Source: Eshraghiella sp045129695
GTDB lineage: Bacteria; Bacillota; Clostridia; Lachnospirales; Lachnospiraceae
Reading direction: 5' to 3'
DNA: 64,000 nt
NCBI GenBank assembly: GCA_045129695.1
Contig: JBGVJZ010000012.1
Location: 1 to 64,000, forward strand
Under the pieces are notes generated by a model. The model did no database searches, was not told the origin of the DNA, and saw only the letters and a program-made list of their open reading frames with translations. Shown piece after piece: positions 16,540 through 24,778 of this stretch (the stretch's first letter is position 1; every line of letters starts with the position of its first letter). The position numbers and the translations under genes were made by a program.

Positions 16540-18285
16540 CCATTTCTCCAATTCATCCTCAGCGACATTAAATGGTGCCAATCCTAAATCAACATAGAAT
16601 TGATGATAGTTCTTTTCATCAAATTCATTGCCCAGCTTATCTTCTGCTTTTTCACGTAAGTCCCTGAACATAAGATGACCCACTGTATATGGCAGATATA
16701 ATCCCGGATCGCCTATTACATCATAATAAATTGACTCTGCAACTTCTTTGTCGCACTCAATATACTCAACAAGATAATCATATGTATCATCAATTGACCA
16801 ACCTTCATAATTAACGCCGACATCTACTCTTGAACATAATATATAAGAATAAATATCATTAAGATACAACATTTCCTTCATATTATCAGATATATCCAGA
16901 TAGTCAGCACACAAAGTTGATGAATACTCTGCCCAACCTTCAGTATATCCGATAAAGTCCAGAATCTTGCGGACTGTTGGTATATTTTCATTACCATAAG
17001 CAGATGTAAACTGATATGCATGACCCGGAAATCCTTCATGTGCCATTGTAAAATATAGTGTCAGCGAGTCATGCTTAACTGCAGAACCATTAACTTTAAT
17101 ATTATTAACGGAAATATCATCAATCCTGCATGATACATAATATGCAAGTGTACCTTCTATTTCACATGCAGGATTCTGATACTCTATTGTATAATTCTCA
17201 GTATACGGTTCAGGGAATTTATCGGAAATATTATCAAGAAGGAATTCCGTTACCTCACCAGGATCATCAAAATCAGGCTGATATTGGTATGCATACATGT
17301 ATGCTTCTTCATCCTTATAATATATTGCGAACATGTCATTCAATACATCTTCCATTGCTTTATCAAGATACTCGGCAACCTTCTCCGGCGTCATATCAGA
17401 ACTTGTTTTATCCGCAACAATAGCCTCATAATATTGAACACCTGCTTTGCCATACCCTGCAAGACCGCCATCATTAATTCCGCTTCCTCTTAATTCTTCC
17501 ATTAAATCTATCGTATTCTGATAAACAGGAAGATAATATTTCTCAACATATTCCTCATTGGTCTTAATAAATGAAGCTTTTTCTGCTTCCGATAAATCAA
17601 GTTTATTAATTCTGTCTTCGAATGTTATCAGCAATGGCTCATTCTCTGCATTAATGTATCCTTCGCACATTTCTATAACTATGTCCACCAGTTCATCAGG
17701 CATAAAATAACCTTTCTGTGCCTGATTTCTGGTAAATTTGTAAACTGATTCCATATAAGGCTCAACACTCTTAAGAAACATTAAATACTGGGTTACATCC
17801 TCAGCATCATAGAACTGAAACTCAATAAAATTAGTTGACAAATTACCAATAAGACCGCTGTTAGGTGCAAAAAAATTAGTCAGTTCATCAGTTCCCTTGT
17901 ATGCAAGCTGTTTTTCCAAATAAACCTTCAATATATCATAGGTGAGCTGTTGTTCATCTGTCAAAGCAGCATAATTGAAGGTTTTAAGCTCGCTAAGCAA
18001 TGCCTCAATTTCTTCATAGCCGGATTGTGAATCATTAAGATCAATAACACCTAAAGTGTAATCCTCATCACCATAAGTTATCCCAAAATCCTTTGGATTA
18101 CTCAGGGTATAATGTGCATTTAAACTGTCTTCTTCAAAAAATTTGATTACCAGTTTGTCACAAAAGCCCTCAAAATTATCGGTTACACTCTCCTCCTTTA
18201 TTTGAAAAAAATATGAACATCCGCTGCAGCAGAATAACATTATAAAACTCATAATAAACGCTGTAATTCTGATTTTTTTACTCAT
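16525..18285 (-). CDS. DUF885 family metallopeptidase-like lipoprotein
   Basis: A 586-residue secreted protein with a signal peptide and a Cys at position 23 (SGC-SYFF) typical of a lipoprotein, though the lipobox is imperfect. It carries the DUF885 signature AHEGFPGHAYQF, an HExxxxH zinc-site type motif, and EGWAEYSS, which supplies the third ligand in this family. Related proteins act as membrane-associated carboxypeptidase-like enzymes. The ATG at 18285 follows GGGAGATTATT. It is just downstream of the G3E-GTPase genes. The substrate is unknown. Confidence 0.88.
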   Translation of the reverse strand: MSKKIRITAFIMSFIMLFCCSGCSYFFQIKEESVTDNFEGFCDKLVIKFFEEDSLNAHYTLSNPKDFGITYGDEDYTLGVIDLNDSQSGYEEIEALLSELKTFNYAALTDEQQLTYDILKVYLEKQLAYKGTDELTNFFAPNSGLIGNLSTNFIEFQFYDAEDVTQYLMFLKSVEPYMESVYKFTRNQAQKGYFMPDELVDIVIEMCEGYINAENEPLLITFEDRINKLDLSEAEKASFIKTNEEYVEKYYLPVYQNTIDLMEELRGSGINDGGLAGYGKAGVQYYEAIVADKTSSDMTPEKVAEYLDKAMEDVLNDMFAIYYKDEEAYMYAYQYQPDFDDPGEVTEFLLDNISDKFPEPYTENYTIEYQNPACEIEGTLAYYVSCRIDDISVNNIKVNGSAVKHDSLTLYFTMAHEGFPGHAYQFTSAYGNENIPTVRKILDFIGYTEGWAEYSSTLCADYLDISDNMKEMLYLNDIYSYILCSRVDVGVNYEGWSIDDTYDYLVEYIECDKEVAESIYYDVIGDPGLYLPYTVGHLMFRDLREKAEDKLGNEFDEKNYHQFYVDLGLAPFNVAEDELEKWLAKQ

Positions 18286-18301
18286 AATAATCTCCCACAC
18301 A

Positions 18302-19255
18302 TTAATTAAAATAAACTAAATCATCTTCCGGTTTTACTGCATCCGAAATGTCTTCAGCATACAGCACAATTCCCTCACCCTGGTATTCTTTAACAAATTC
18401 AACCTTGGCTTTTGCAGTCAGATTTATGAAATCCCTGTCCTTATAGCCCTCAAGAATTTTGTAGGTATTATTGTTACAAAAACATTTAAAACCGATATAA
18501 CGTATATCATCCACACAACAGGTCATGGCAAATCTGCCCGGAACAAAAGCTTTTTTCTTAGCATATTCCTTAGGCTTATATACGACTGCTTTGGTTTTAA
18601 TGATTTTGCCATCATACTTCCTTGGATTATCCATTGCATCCATATACCATAATCCGTAATCCTCATCAGCTATCACAATCTCAGGTCCCGTTACATCAAA
18701 AGGAAGTATCTCATTAACTTCATTTGAGCTTCCGTCAGAGGACTCAAAATATACCTGTGCCCTTCCATTTACAGCCTTAACGCTTCTTCTGTAGCCGGCT
18801 CTGTCTGAATCCTTGGTGCAGCGGTTAAAAATAACCATTTCAGTAAGCTTATACTGTACCATCATAACCTGCTTCATATTAGCAAGATACATATCGTATG
18901 TCTCTGCATTAACTAATGTTATAACCTGTACGACCTCCATAAATTTGGGAATTCTGTTAATAAAATCTTCCAGCTTCCACATTCCATTGTACTCTACAAA
19001 TATTCTCTCTGCTTTGCTTTTATTACAGGAATTAATTAAAAATTCCTTTGTCATATCCTCAATATCTTCCGCTGCAACCACAGTGGCATTAAGTTCAGAC
19101 ATCTCTGCTTCGTCGTATTCTTCAATTCCTTCTTCGCAGACAATTATCAGGCTCTTAGCTCCATCATTAAAATCTTCACTTGCCAGTGTTTCTTTAATAA
19201 ATGTGGTTTTACCGCTTTCTAAAAATCCATTGACAACAAATACTGGTGTTTCCAT
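18302..19255 (-). CDS. G3E (CobW-like) GTPase fused to a YcgQ/DUF1980-like domain
   Basis: A 317-residue protein. The N-terminal half (about 1-200) is a G3E P-loop GTPase with Walker A GFLESGKTT at residues 10-18 and an FNRCTKDSD guanine-base segment. The canonical CxCC metal-transfer motif of this family is missing (IIVCEEGIEEYD occupies that part). The C-terminal 100 residues (YDGKIIKTKAVVYKP, then FVPGRFAMTCCVDDIRYIGFKC) resemble the soluble domain of the YcgQ/TIGR03943 permease partner. The ATG at 19255 follows AGGAGATTGC. It lies 8 bases after the His-rich GTPase gene and is probably cotranscribed. Role in metal allocation is inferred. Confidence 0.75.
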   Translation of the reverse strand: METPVFVVNGFLESGKTTFIKETLASEDFNDGAKSLIIVCEEGIEEYDEAEMSELNATVVAAEDIEDMTKEFLINSCNKSKAERIFVEYNGMWKLEDFINRIPKFMEVVQVITLVNAETYDMYLANMKQVMMVQYKLTEMVIFNRCTKDSDRAGYRRSVKAVNGRAQVYFESSDGSSNEVNEILPFDVTGPEIVIADEDYGLWYMDAMDNPRKYDGKIIKTKAVVYKPKEYAKKKAFVPGRFAMTCCVDDIRYIGFKCFCNNNTYKILEGYKDRDFINLTAKAKVEFVKEYQGEGIVLYAEDISDAVKPEDDLVYFN

Positions 19256-19263
19256 GCAATCTC

Positions 19264-20370
19264 CTATTTCAACATAAATAATTTTTCCATGCAATGTTCA
19301 CAAATGTCTGTTCCTATTACGCAGATTTTGCCTGTATATTCAGGACTTCCCTCACGTAATTCATACTCTCCCGGAACTGCATCAAAATAAATCCACGAAC
19401 CATCTTTGTCAGGTACCATACCCTTTGCTCTGAGAACAACGCCAAATTCATCTGTCATAACAAGGCGTCTGATAATATCTTCAAGCTCTGACTTATCGTA
19501 TTTATGTGGTGTTTCAACACCCCAGCTTGTAAATACATCATCTGCATGATGATGTCCATGATGGTCATGTCCACAGCAGCATTCTCCATCTTCATGGTGA
19601 TGATGTTCATGCTCATGCTCGTGGTGATGATGTTCATGCTCATGCTCATGCTCGTGATGATGATGTTCATGCTCATGCTCATGCTCGTGATGATGTTCGT
19701 GCTCATGCTCATGCTCGTGGTGATGTCCGCATACAGGACATACCTCCATTTCATGTAACATTTCATCAACCAGCGATGTTCTGTTCATGGCACTGATAAT
19801 CTGATCTCCTGACAAATCATCCCAAGGAGTTGTGATAATTGCAGCCTTATTGTTATGTTCCTTAATAAGGGCAACCGCTGCCTCTAACTTATCCTCGGTC
19901 ATATTCTGTGTTCTGCTGAGCACAATTGTTGAAGCACTTTCAATCTGATTATTATAGAACTCTCCAAAGTTCTTAATATACATCTTGCATTTGGTACCAT
20001 CTGCAACAGTAATGAAATTCTCTAATTCAAGTCCTGCCTCATCCTTAACCTTTTCTACAGCAGCGATTACGTCAGAAAGCTTTCCTACTCCTGAAGGTTC
20101 AATAATAATCATATCAGGTGAATATTCATCTGCCACCTGCTTAAGAGCCTTGCCAAAATCGCCCACCAGTGAACAGCAGATACATCCTGAATTCATCTCG
20201 TTAATCTCAACACCGGTGTCCTTCAAAAATCCGCCGTCAATACCAATTTCACCAAATTCATTCTCAATCAGTACAACCTTCTGCTTTTTGTATACTTCCT
20301 GAAGAAGTTTTTTAATAAATGTAGTTTTTCCGGCACCTAAGAAACCGGAAATAATTGTTACTTTTGTCAT
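19264..20370 (-). CDS. CobW/ZNG1-type GTPase metallochaperone with a His-rich loop
   Basis: A 368-residue G3E GTPase. The P-loop GFLGAGKTT begins at residue 9. The CxCC metal site is NSGCICCSL (Cys63, Cys65, Cys66), and SGVGKLSDV and VLSRTQNM follow. Between the GTPase domain and the C-terminal domain is a run of about 60 residues almost wholly His and Glu, coded by a hexamer-like tandem repeat, then CCCGHDHHGHHH. Such His tails bind Zn, Ni or Co. COG0523 proteins deliver metal to client enzymes. The C-terminal CobW_C domain has EHCMEKLF. The ATG at 20370 follows TGGAG. Confidence 0.92.
   Translation of the reverse strand: MTKVTIISGFLGAGKTTFIKKLLQEVYKKQKVVLIENEFGEIGIDGGFLKDTGVEINEMNSGCICCSLVGDFGKALKQVADEYSPDMIIIEPSGVGKLSDVIAAVEKVKDEAGLELENFITVADGTKCKMYIKNFGEFYNNQIESASTIVLSRTQNMTEDKLEAAVALIKEHNNKAAIITTPWDDLSGDQIISAMNRTSLVDEMLHEMEVCPVCGHHHEHEHEHEHHHEHEHEHEHHHHEHEHEHEHHHHEHEHEHHHHEDGECCCGHDHHGHHHADDVFTSWGVETPHKYDKSELEDIIRRLVMTDEFGVVLRAKGMVPDKDGSWIYFDAVPGEYELREGSPEYTGKICVIGTDICEHCMEKLFMLK
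19594..19727. repeat. tandem repeat coding the His/Glu-rich loop
   Basis: Degenerate repeats of ATGCTC/GTGATG hexamers (minus strand GAGCAT/CATCAC) code alternating Glu-His and His-His. The unit count can change by slippage in multiples of 6 without breaking the frame, so loop length may vary between strains. Confidence 0.8.
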
Positions 20371-20421
20371 TTTTATCACTCCATTATATAAAATATTAAT
20401 TTGTAAAATTATTTTTTAATA

Positions 20422-20449
20422 ATTATATACTCTTTTTTTGAAAAATCAA
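20422..20449 (-). promoter_or_regulatory. promoter of the G3E GTPase operon
   Basis: On the minus strand TTGATT (20444-20449) and TATAAT (20422-20427) are 16 bases apart, about 50 bases before the start codon. The AT-rich leader shows no clear metal-regulator palindrome. Confidence 0.6.
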
Positions 20450-20462
20450 CTCTTCTGAAATA

Positions 20463-22328
20463 TTATTTAAACACATAGCTTAACACATTACTGAACAGCG
20501 GATTATCATACTTGGAATATACAACCTCTCTCGCCATTACAGGATTATCCGTTATCAATGCGTCCACACCGATTGAAGTCATCTCTCTGGCAACTGATTT
20601 ACTGTTAACTGTCCAGACAAAAATCTTTTTACCCCTGTTATGAATCGCATCCACCATATTTTTGTTTACATAGGTTGCACTGATACTAAAAGCATCGCAG
20701 TAATCAAGATTATAAAAATTTCCATATGCCATTGTAAGTACATAACCGGTTCTTATTCTTCCGTCCAATTGCTTAATTTCTTTAAGCGCATCATAGTTCA
20801 TTGAAGTCACATAACAGTCATCGATATACTCATACTCCTGAATCAGTTCAACAACCTTTTTAACGAGTTCAGGTTCATTATCACTAAGTTTTATTTCTAT
20901 ATTAAGCTTTATTTTGCCCTTGGTATATTCCATTACCTCACGCAGCGTAGGTATCCTGCATTCCGCATACACCGGGTCATCCCCAAAATAGCTTCCTGCA
21001 TTCAAATCCTTTATTTCATTATAGGTAACACTCCATATTTTCTTATTGATACCGGTGGTTCGTTTGAGGCTTGAGTCATGCATTACTACAATTTCTCCGT
21101 CCCACGTCTCATGAACATCTAATTCAATATAATCCGCAAGAGAGTCCACGGCATTTTCAAATGCCATCATAGTATTTTCAGGTGAATTATATGAACAGCC
21201 CCGGTGTGCCATAACCTCCGTATCACTGAAAATTTCCACCTTATCAAAAGGATTCCTCTCAAAGGCTGACATCATATAAGTAAGATTTACCACCAATGAA
21301 ACAATTATTACAATAGAAGAAAACCACAATTGAAATCCGGGATGCTTTGCTTTTTTGCTTCTGATTTCCTCGGTAATATCCCCCATATTAAGCTCATTGC
21401 CGGAATCACATCGGTATCTGAAAAACAATCCTGTAATTACACCATACGACAGCGGAACTGATGCCAACAGAAGAATCAGCTTTGCAACTGTAAGCATAAT
21501 TCTGAATGCGGATAAATATATAGCCATACCCATATTAGCCTTATCAAGAATAAACACGCCGGCACAGATCAAAGCAACCAAAATCAGATATGCAAGATAA
21601 ATTCCCAGAAGAATAATTCCATTCCATCCAAGAATAACCATAAAAGTCTTAAAACCCCTGTCCTTAATCAGTCTGCGGCTCTTACGCTTGCACTCTGTAA
21701 TATCCTCGGCATCATAAGCCATAAAATTCATTACAAAGATATGAAGCATACAATATATAAAAAAAGCAAAAATCAAAATTCCTATTATAATCAGAAGTAT
21801 TTTATGCTCTGAAAGCCAGTTTGAAGCAGACTGTGGCAAAGTTATATTTATAAGCATAAACACAATAAGTGTTATATTCATCATAACAGATACAGAAACC
21901 ACATGAAAAAAAGTATTAATTTTTTTCCTGCGCATTGTTTTTCCCATAAGTCTGAAACCGGATTTAAATATCGCAAAAATTGAAATTGGATTTCCGTGAT
22001 ATGCTGCATCATAGCATACAGAAAGGCAGGCAATCTCATAAGTAAGGTAAAAGGAAACCCCGATAATTATCAGCAGAAAAAAAACAATTGTATACGGACT
22101 TTTTAAATAGGTAAACAAATATGTGTTAGTGAGATATCGAAAGCCTGATTTTGTAAGTGTAAATTCAAAGCCCCTAAGAAAAAGAGGATAGCATATTGCT
22201 AATGTTAACATTTTATAAAGCAATTCAAACACAAAAAGATTCCAGCCGCACTTTTTGTTAAGTGCGACCGAATCCATAAAGCTCATCTTGATATAATTTT
22301 TCACACCTCTTTTAATTTTGTGTTTCAT
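20463..22328 (-). CDS. glycerophosphodiester phosphodiesterase with N-terminal membrane domain
   Basis: A 621-residue protein. Residues 1-365 are about eight transmembrane helices matching the GDPD membrane domain. The remainder is a GDPD TIM barrel with AHRGCSYNSPENT (catalytic His/Arg), YIELDVHETWDGEIVVMHDSSLKRTTG (metal-binding Glu/Asp and second His) and KLNIEIKLSDN. The enzyme cleaves glycerophosphodiesters or similar groups on lipids or teichoic acids, probably with the barrel outside. It begins 1 base after the icd stop, so translational coupling is likely. The substrate is unknown. Confidence 0.93.
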   Translation of the reverse strand: MKHKIKRGVKNYIKMSFMDSVALNKKCGWNLFVFELLYKMLTLAICYPLFLRGFEFTLTKSGFRYLTNTYLFTYLKSPYTIVFFLLIIIGVSFYLTYEIACLSVCYDAAYHGNPISIFAIFKSGFRLMGKTMRRKKINTFFHVVSVSVMMNITLIVFMLINITLPQSASNWLSEHKILLIIIGILIFAFFIYCMLHIFVMNFMAYDAEDITECKRKSRRLIKDRGFKTFMVILGWNGIILLGIYLAYLILVALICAGVFILDKANMGMAIYLSAFRIMLTVAKLILLLASVPLSYGVITGLFFRYRCDSGNELNMGDITEEIRSKKAKHPGFQLWFSSIVIIVSLVVNLTYMMSAFERNPFDKVEIFSDTEVMAHRGCSYNSPENTMMAFENAVDSLADYIELDVHETWDGEIVVMHDSSLKRTTGINKKIWSVTYNEIKDLNAGSYFGDDPVYAECRIPTLREVMEYTKGKIKLNIEIKLSDNEPELVKKVVELIQEYEYIDDCYVTSMNYDALKEIKQLDGRIRTGYVLTMAYGNFYNLDYCDAFSISATYVNKNMVDAIHNRGKKIFVWTVNSKSVAREMTSIGVDALITDNPVMAREVVYSKYDNPLFSNVLSYVFK

Positions 22329-22329
22329 A

Positions 22330-23538
22330 TTAAATCAATTCTTCCAATTTATTTCTGATTGCCTTTATAAAATCAAAACTGTTAAGTACAACAGGATTCT
22401 CTATTGTAGTAATAAGTGCAAGATCCTTGGTCATCTTACCTGACTCAATTGTTGTAATACATGCTTCTTCAAGCTTATCTGCAAAGTTCATAAGCTCTGC
22501 ATTGCCATCAAGTTCGCCTCTCTTTCTTAACGCACCTGACCATGCAAAAATTGTTGCAACAGAGTTAGTAGATGTCTCCTGTCCCTTTAAATGATTGTAG
22601 TAATGACGCTGAACAGTTCCATGTGCGGCTTCATACTCATAATATCCGTCAGGAGATACAAGCACTGATGTCATCATTGCAAGAGAGCCGAAAGCTGTTG
22701 CAACCATGTCACTCATAACGTCTCCGTCATAGTTCTTACATGCCCAAATGTATCCGCCTTCTGATTTCATAACTCTTGCAACTGCATCATCTATAAGTGT
22801 GTAGAAGTATGTAATGCCTGCTGCTGCAAACTTATCAGCATACTCTTTATCATAAATCTCCTGAAAAATATCCTTAAAATTATGGTCATATTTCTTAGAA
22901 ATTGTATCCTTGGAAGCAAACCACAAATCCTGCTTCAAATCAAGTGCATAGTTGAAGCAGCTTCTTGCAAAGCTCTCAATTGACTTATCAATATTATGCT
23001 GACCCTGAATAATTCCTGAACCCTTGAAATTATGAATTGTCTCCTTTATTACTGTTCCGTCTTCACCGGTAAATACTAATTCTGCCTTGCCTGCTCCCGG
23101 AACCTTAATCTCAACATTCTTGTATACATCACCATACGCGTGTCTCGCAATTGTAATAGGCTTCTTCCAGTTCTTAACAAGAGGCTCAATGCCTTTTACA
23201 ATGATTGGTGCCCGGAATACAGTACCATCAAGGATTGCTCTGATTGTTCCGTTAGGACTCTTCCACATTTCCTTGAGGTCATATTCTGTCATTCTTGCCG
23301 CATTGGGTGTAATTGTTGCACATTTGACAGCAACTTTATATTTTCTGGTAGCTTCAGCTGAATCAATTGTAACCTGATCATTTGTCTCATTTCTGTGAAT
23401 AAGTCCCAAATCATAGTACTCTGTGTTCAATTCAACAAATGGTATCAGAAGTTCATCCTTGATAGACTGCCACAGCACTCTTGTCATCTCGTCTCCATCC
23501 ATCTCAACTAATGGAGTAGTCATTTTAATCTTATCCAT
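22330..23538 (-). CDS. icd: isocitrate dehydrogenase (NADP+), eukaryote-type class
   Basis: A 402-residue cytosolic enzyme that decarboxylates isocitrate to 2-oxoglutarate. It belongs to the homodimeric class shared with eukaryotes, with the opening PLVEMDGDEMTRVLW and the blocks CATITPNAARMTEY, KSPNGTIRAILDGTVFR and HGTVQRHYYNHLKGQETSTNSVATIFAW. It provides 2-oxoglutarate for glutamate and hence for the arginine pathway in this window. It leads the operon with the GDPD gene. GGAG precedes the ATG. Confidence 0.96.
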   Translation of the reverse strand: MDKIKMTTPLVEMDGDEMTRVLWQSIKDELLIPFVELNTEYYDLGLIHRNETNDQVTIDSAEATRKYKVAVKCATITPNAARMTEYDLKEMWKSPNGTIRAILDGTVFRAPIIVKGIEPLVKNWKKPITIARHAYGDVYKNVEIKVPGAGKAELVFTGEDGTVIKETIHNFKGSGIIQGQHNIDKSIESFARSCFNYALDLKQDLWFASKDTISKKYDHNFKDIFQEIYDKEYADKFAAAGITYFYTLIDDAVARVMKSEGGYIWACKNYDGDVMSDMVATAFGSLAMMTSVLVSPDGYYEYEAAHGTVQRHYYNHLKGQETSTNSVATIFAWSGALRKRGELDGNAELMNFADKLEEACITTIESGKMTKDLALITTIENPVVLNSFDFIKAIRNKLEELI

Positions 23539-23691
23539 TTTAAATTTATCTCCTTATAACAAACTTGTCTTTATGACCTTTTACCATTATAACGATATTA
23601 TCTTTGAAAATCAACAAATAATCCGTAAACAAAACAACCTGTTATGCATATTTGTATATTGTAAATAAAAAATTCCCGGAGGGAAAAAATA

Positions 23692-23946
23692 ATGAGTGAT
23701 TTAGCAGCAACAGGATGTGGATGCGGATGTGATTCCATGTCAGGAAGAAGTGGCAACAACTGCAGTTGCAACATACTTTTATGGATTTTAATTCTTTCAT
23801 GCGTGTGCGGTAATGGAGACAGCGGTCTTTTCGGCGGTTCTTCACTCTTCGGACGCAACGGATGCGGATGTGACGATGGCTGTGATAACGGCTGTGGCTG
23901 CAACTGGATCTGGATTATTATCCTTATCGCAATCATTGGTTGCTAA
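23692..23946 (+). CDS. small Gly/Cys-rich membrane protein (HCB protein 13-like)
   Basis: An 84-residue protein with 13 cysteines, mostly in GCGCGC, NCSC and NGCGCDDGC clusters, and two short hydrophobic segments (about 28-38 and 72-82). The last residue is Cys. Similar proteins in Clostridia are auto-named chorion class high-cysteine protein, with no proven function. Possibly metal-binding or crosslinked in the envelope. A strong GGAGGG is 9 bases before the ATG, and a terminator follows. It is real: codon use, RBS and terminator agree. Confidence 0.75.
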   Translation: MSDLAATGCGCGCDSMSGRSGNNCSCNILLWILILSCVCGNGDSGLFGGSSLFGRNGCGCDDGCDNGCGCNWIWIIILIAIIGC

Positions 23947-23970
23947 GATTTACAGTCCAACTTTGTGCGG

Positions 23971-24003
23971 TGGGAAATGCTTAGGCATTTCCCATTGTTT
24001 TTG
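23971..24003 (+). terminator. terminator after the Cys-rich gene
   Basis: TGGGAAATGC (23971-23980) and GCATTTCCCA (23985-23994) form a perfect 10-base stem with a TTAG loop, followed by TTGTTTTTG. It lies 25 bases after the stop codon. Confidence 0.85.
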
Positions 24004-24039
24004 TGCATATAAATTAGTAACAGCACTCAGGAAAGTAAA

Positions 24040-24489
24040 ATGGATAATAAAGAAAACCTTCTTCTTACTGAATTTGATGTGGCTACACTCAGCCACGAGC
24101 TTCAAATGATGAAAGCATTTATACCCTTCATGGATATGCCACAGCAGAAAAGCTTTGCATTATTCATAAGAGTATTTGAATTAATCAAAACAATGGATTT
24201 TTACAGTAATATGCAGACTCCCTGTCCTCTTCACAGACAGAGGCATGATAAAAAGGATGTTTTTGAGGAAATAAAATGCTATTGTCCAAAAAAGGACAGA
24301 GAAATATTCGAGATGATGTCCAATATGGATAATATTAACGAATATTACAATATGTTCCAGGCAATGAACTCCGCTAAAGACAGTACACAACATTCCGATA
24401 ATAATAAGCAAACAAATATATTAAAAAACTTTCTCTCACCGAAACAGCAGGAATTATATGAAACTTATCAAAAAATGTTGAATATTTAG
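24040..24489 (+). CDS. uncharacterised helical protein, 149 residues
   Basis: Not recognised. A mostly alpha-helical soluble protein with a CPLHRQRHD segment and KCYCPKKDRE (three Cys and two His within about 35 residues, around 63-95), then a low-complexity stretch (SAKDSTQHSDNNKQTN) before a C-terminal helix. A small metal site is possible. No signal peptide or membrane helix is seen. AGGAAAG precedes the ATG. The following small gene begins 8 bases after its stop, so both are likely in one transcript. It sits just after the Cys-rich gene. Confidence 0.7.
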   Translation: MDNKENLLLTEFDVATLSHELQMMKAFIPFMDMPQQKSFALFIRVFELIKTMDFYSNMQTPCPLHRQRHDKKDVFEEIKCYCPKKDREIFEMMSNMDNINEYYNMFQAMNSAKDSTQHSDNNKQTNILKNFLSPKQQELYETYQKMLNI

Positions 24490-24497
24490 GAGGTATT

Positions 24498-24749
24498 ATG
24501 AATACAGATTTTAGCAGCATTGATACCAAAAAAGCTAAACTTCTTGAAGAATTTGCCAAAATGGCGGAAGGAAAAACGACTGATGAACTCCTTCCTTTAA
24601 TACTCGCCTTTTCCAACAAGGCAAAGTCTGAGAAAATCAACTTCTCTAAGAATGAAATGACTATTCTGTTCGAGCAGATGAAGAAAAATATGTCACCTGA
24701 GGAACAGCAGAAAGCCGAAGTACTTATGAAAATGGCCTCAGTTCTTTAA
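24498..24749 (+). CDS. uncharacterised small helical protein, 83 residues
   Basis: Not recognised. An 83-residue, acidic and lysine-rich, almost entirely helical protein (about three helices: DTKKAKLLEEFAKMAEGKT, ELLPLILAFSNKAK, EMTILFEQMKKNMSPEEQQ). No membrane segment. GGAGG stands 7 bases before the ATG. The last codons are inside a hairpin that ends the transcript. Probably paired with the 149-residue gene, with which it shares the SPEEQQ/SPKQQ style of tail. Confidence 0.72.
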   Translation: MNTDFSSIDTKKAKLLEEFAKMAEGKTTDELLPLILAFSNKAKSEKINFSKNEMTILFEQMKKNMSPEEQQKAEVLMKMASVL

Positions 24750-24757
24750 GAACTGAG
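24737..24757. terminator. bidirectional hairpin between the small gene and leuS
   Basis: CTCAGTTCTT (24737-24746) pairs perfectly with AAGAACTGAG (24748-24757). The stem includes the stop codon of the plus-strand gene. It lies 22 bases after the leuS stop on the other strand. The T-run is weak. Confidence 0.6.
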
Positions 24758-24778
24758 ACCTTTAACCCTATAATTGTT

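Noticed and set aside
19594..19727. CRISPR-like repeat array
   Set aside because: Units are 6-30 bases without spacers and they code a His/Glu loop in frame with a GTPase gene.
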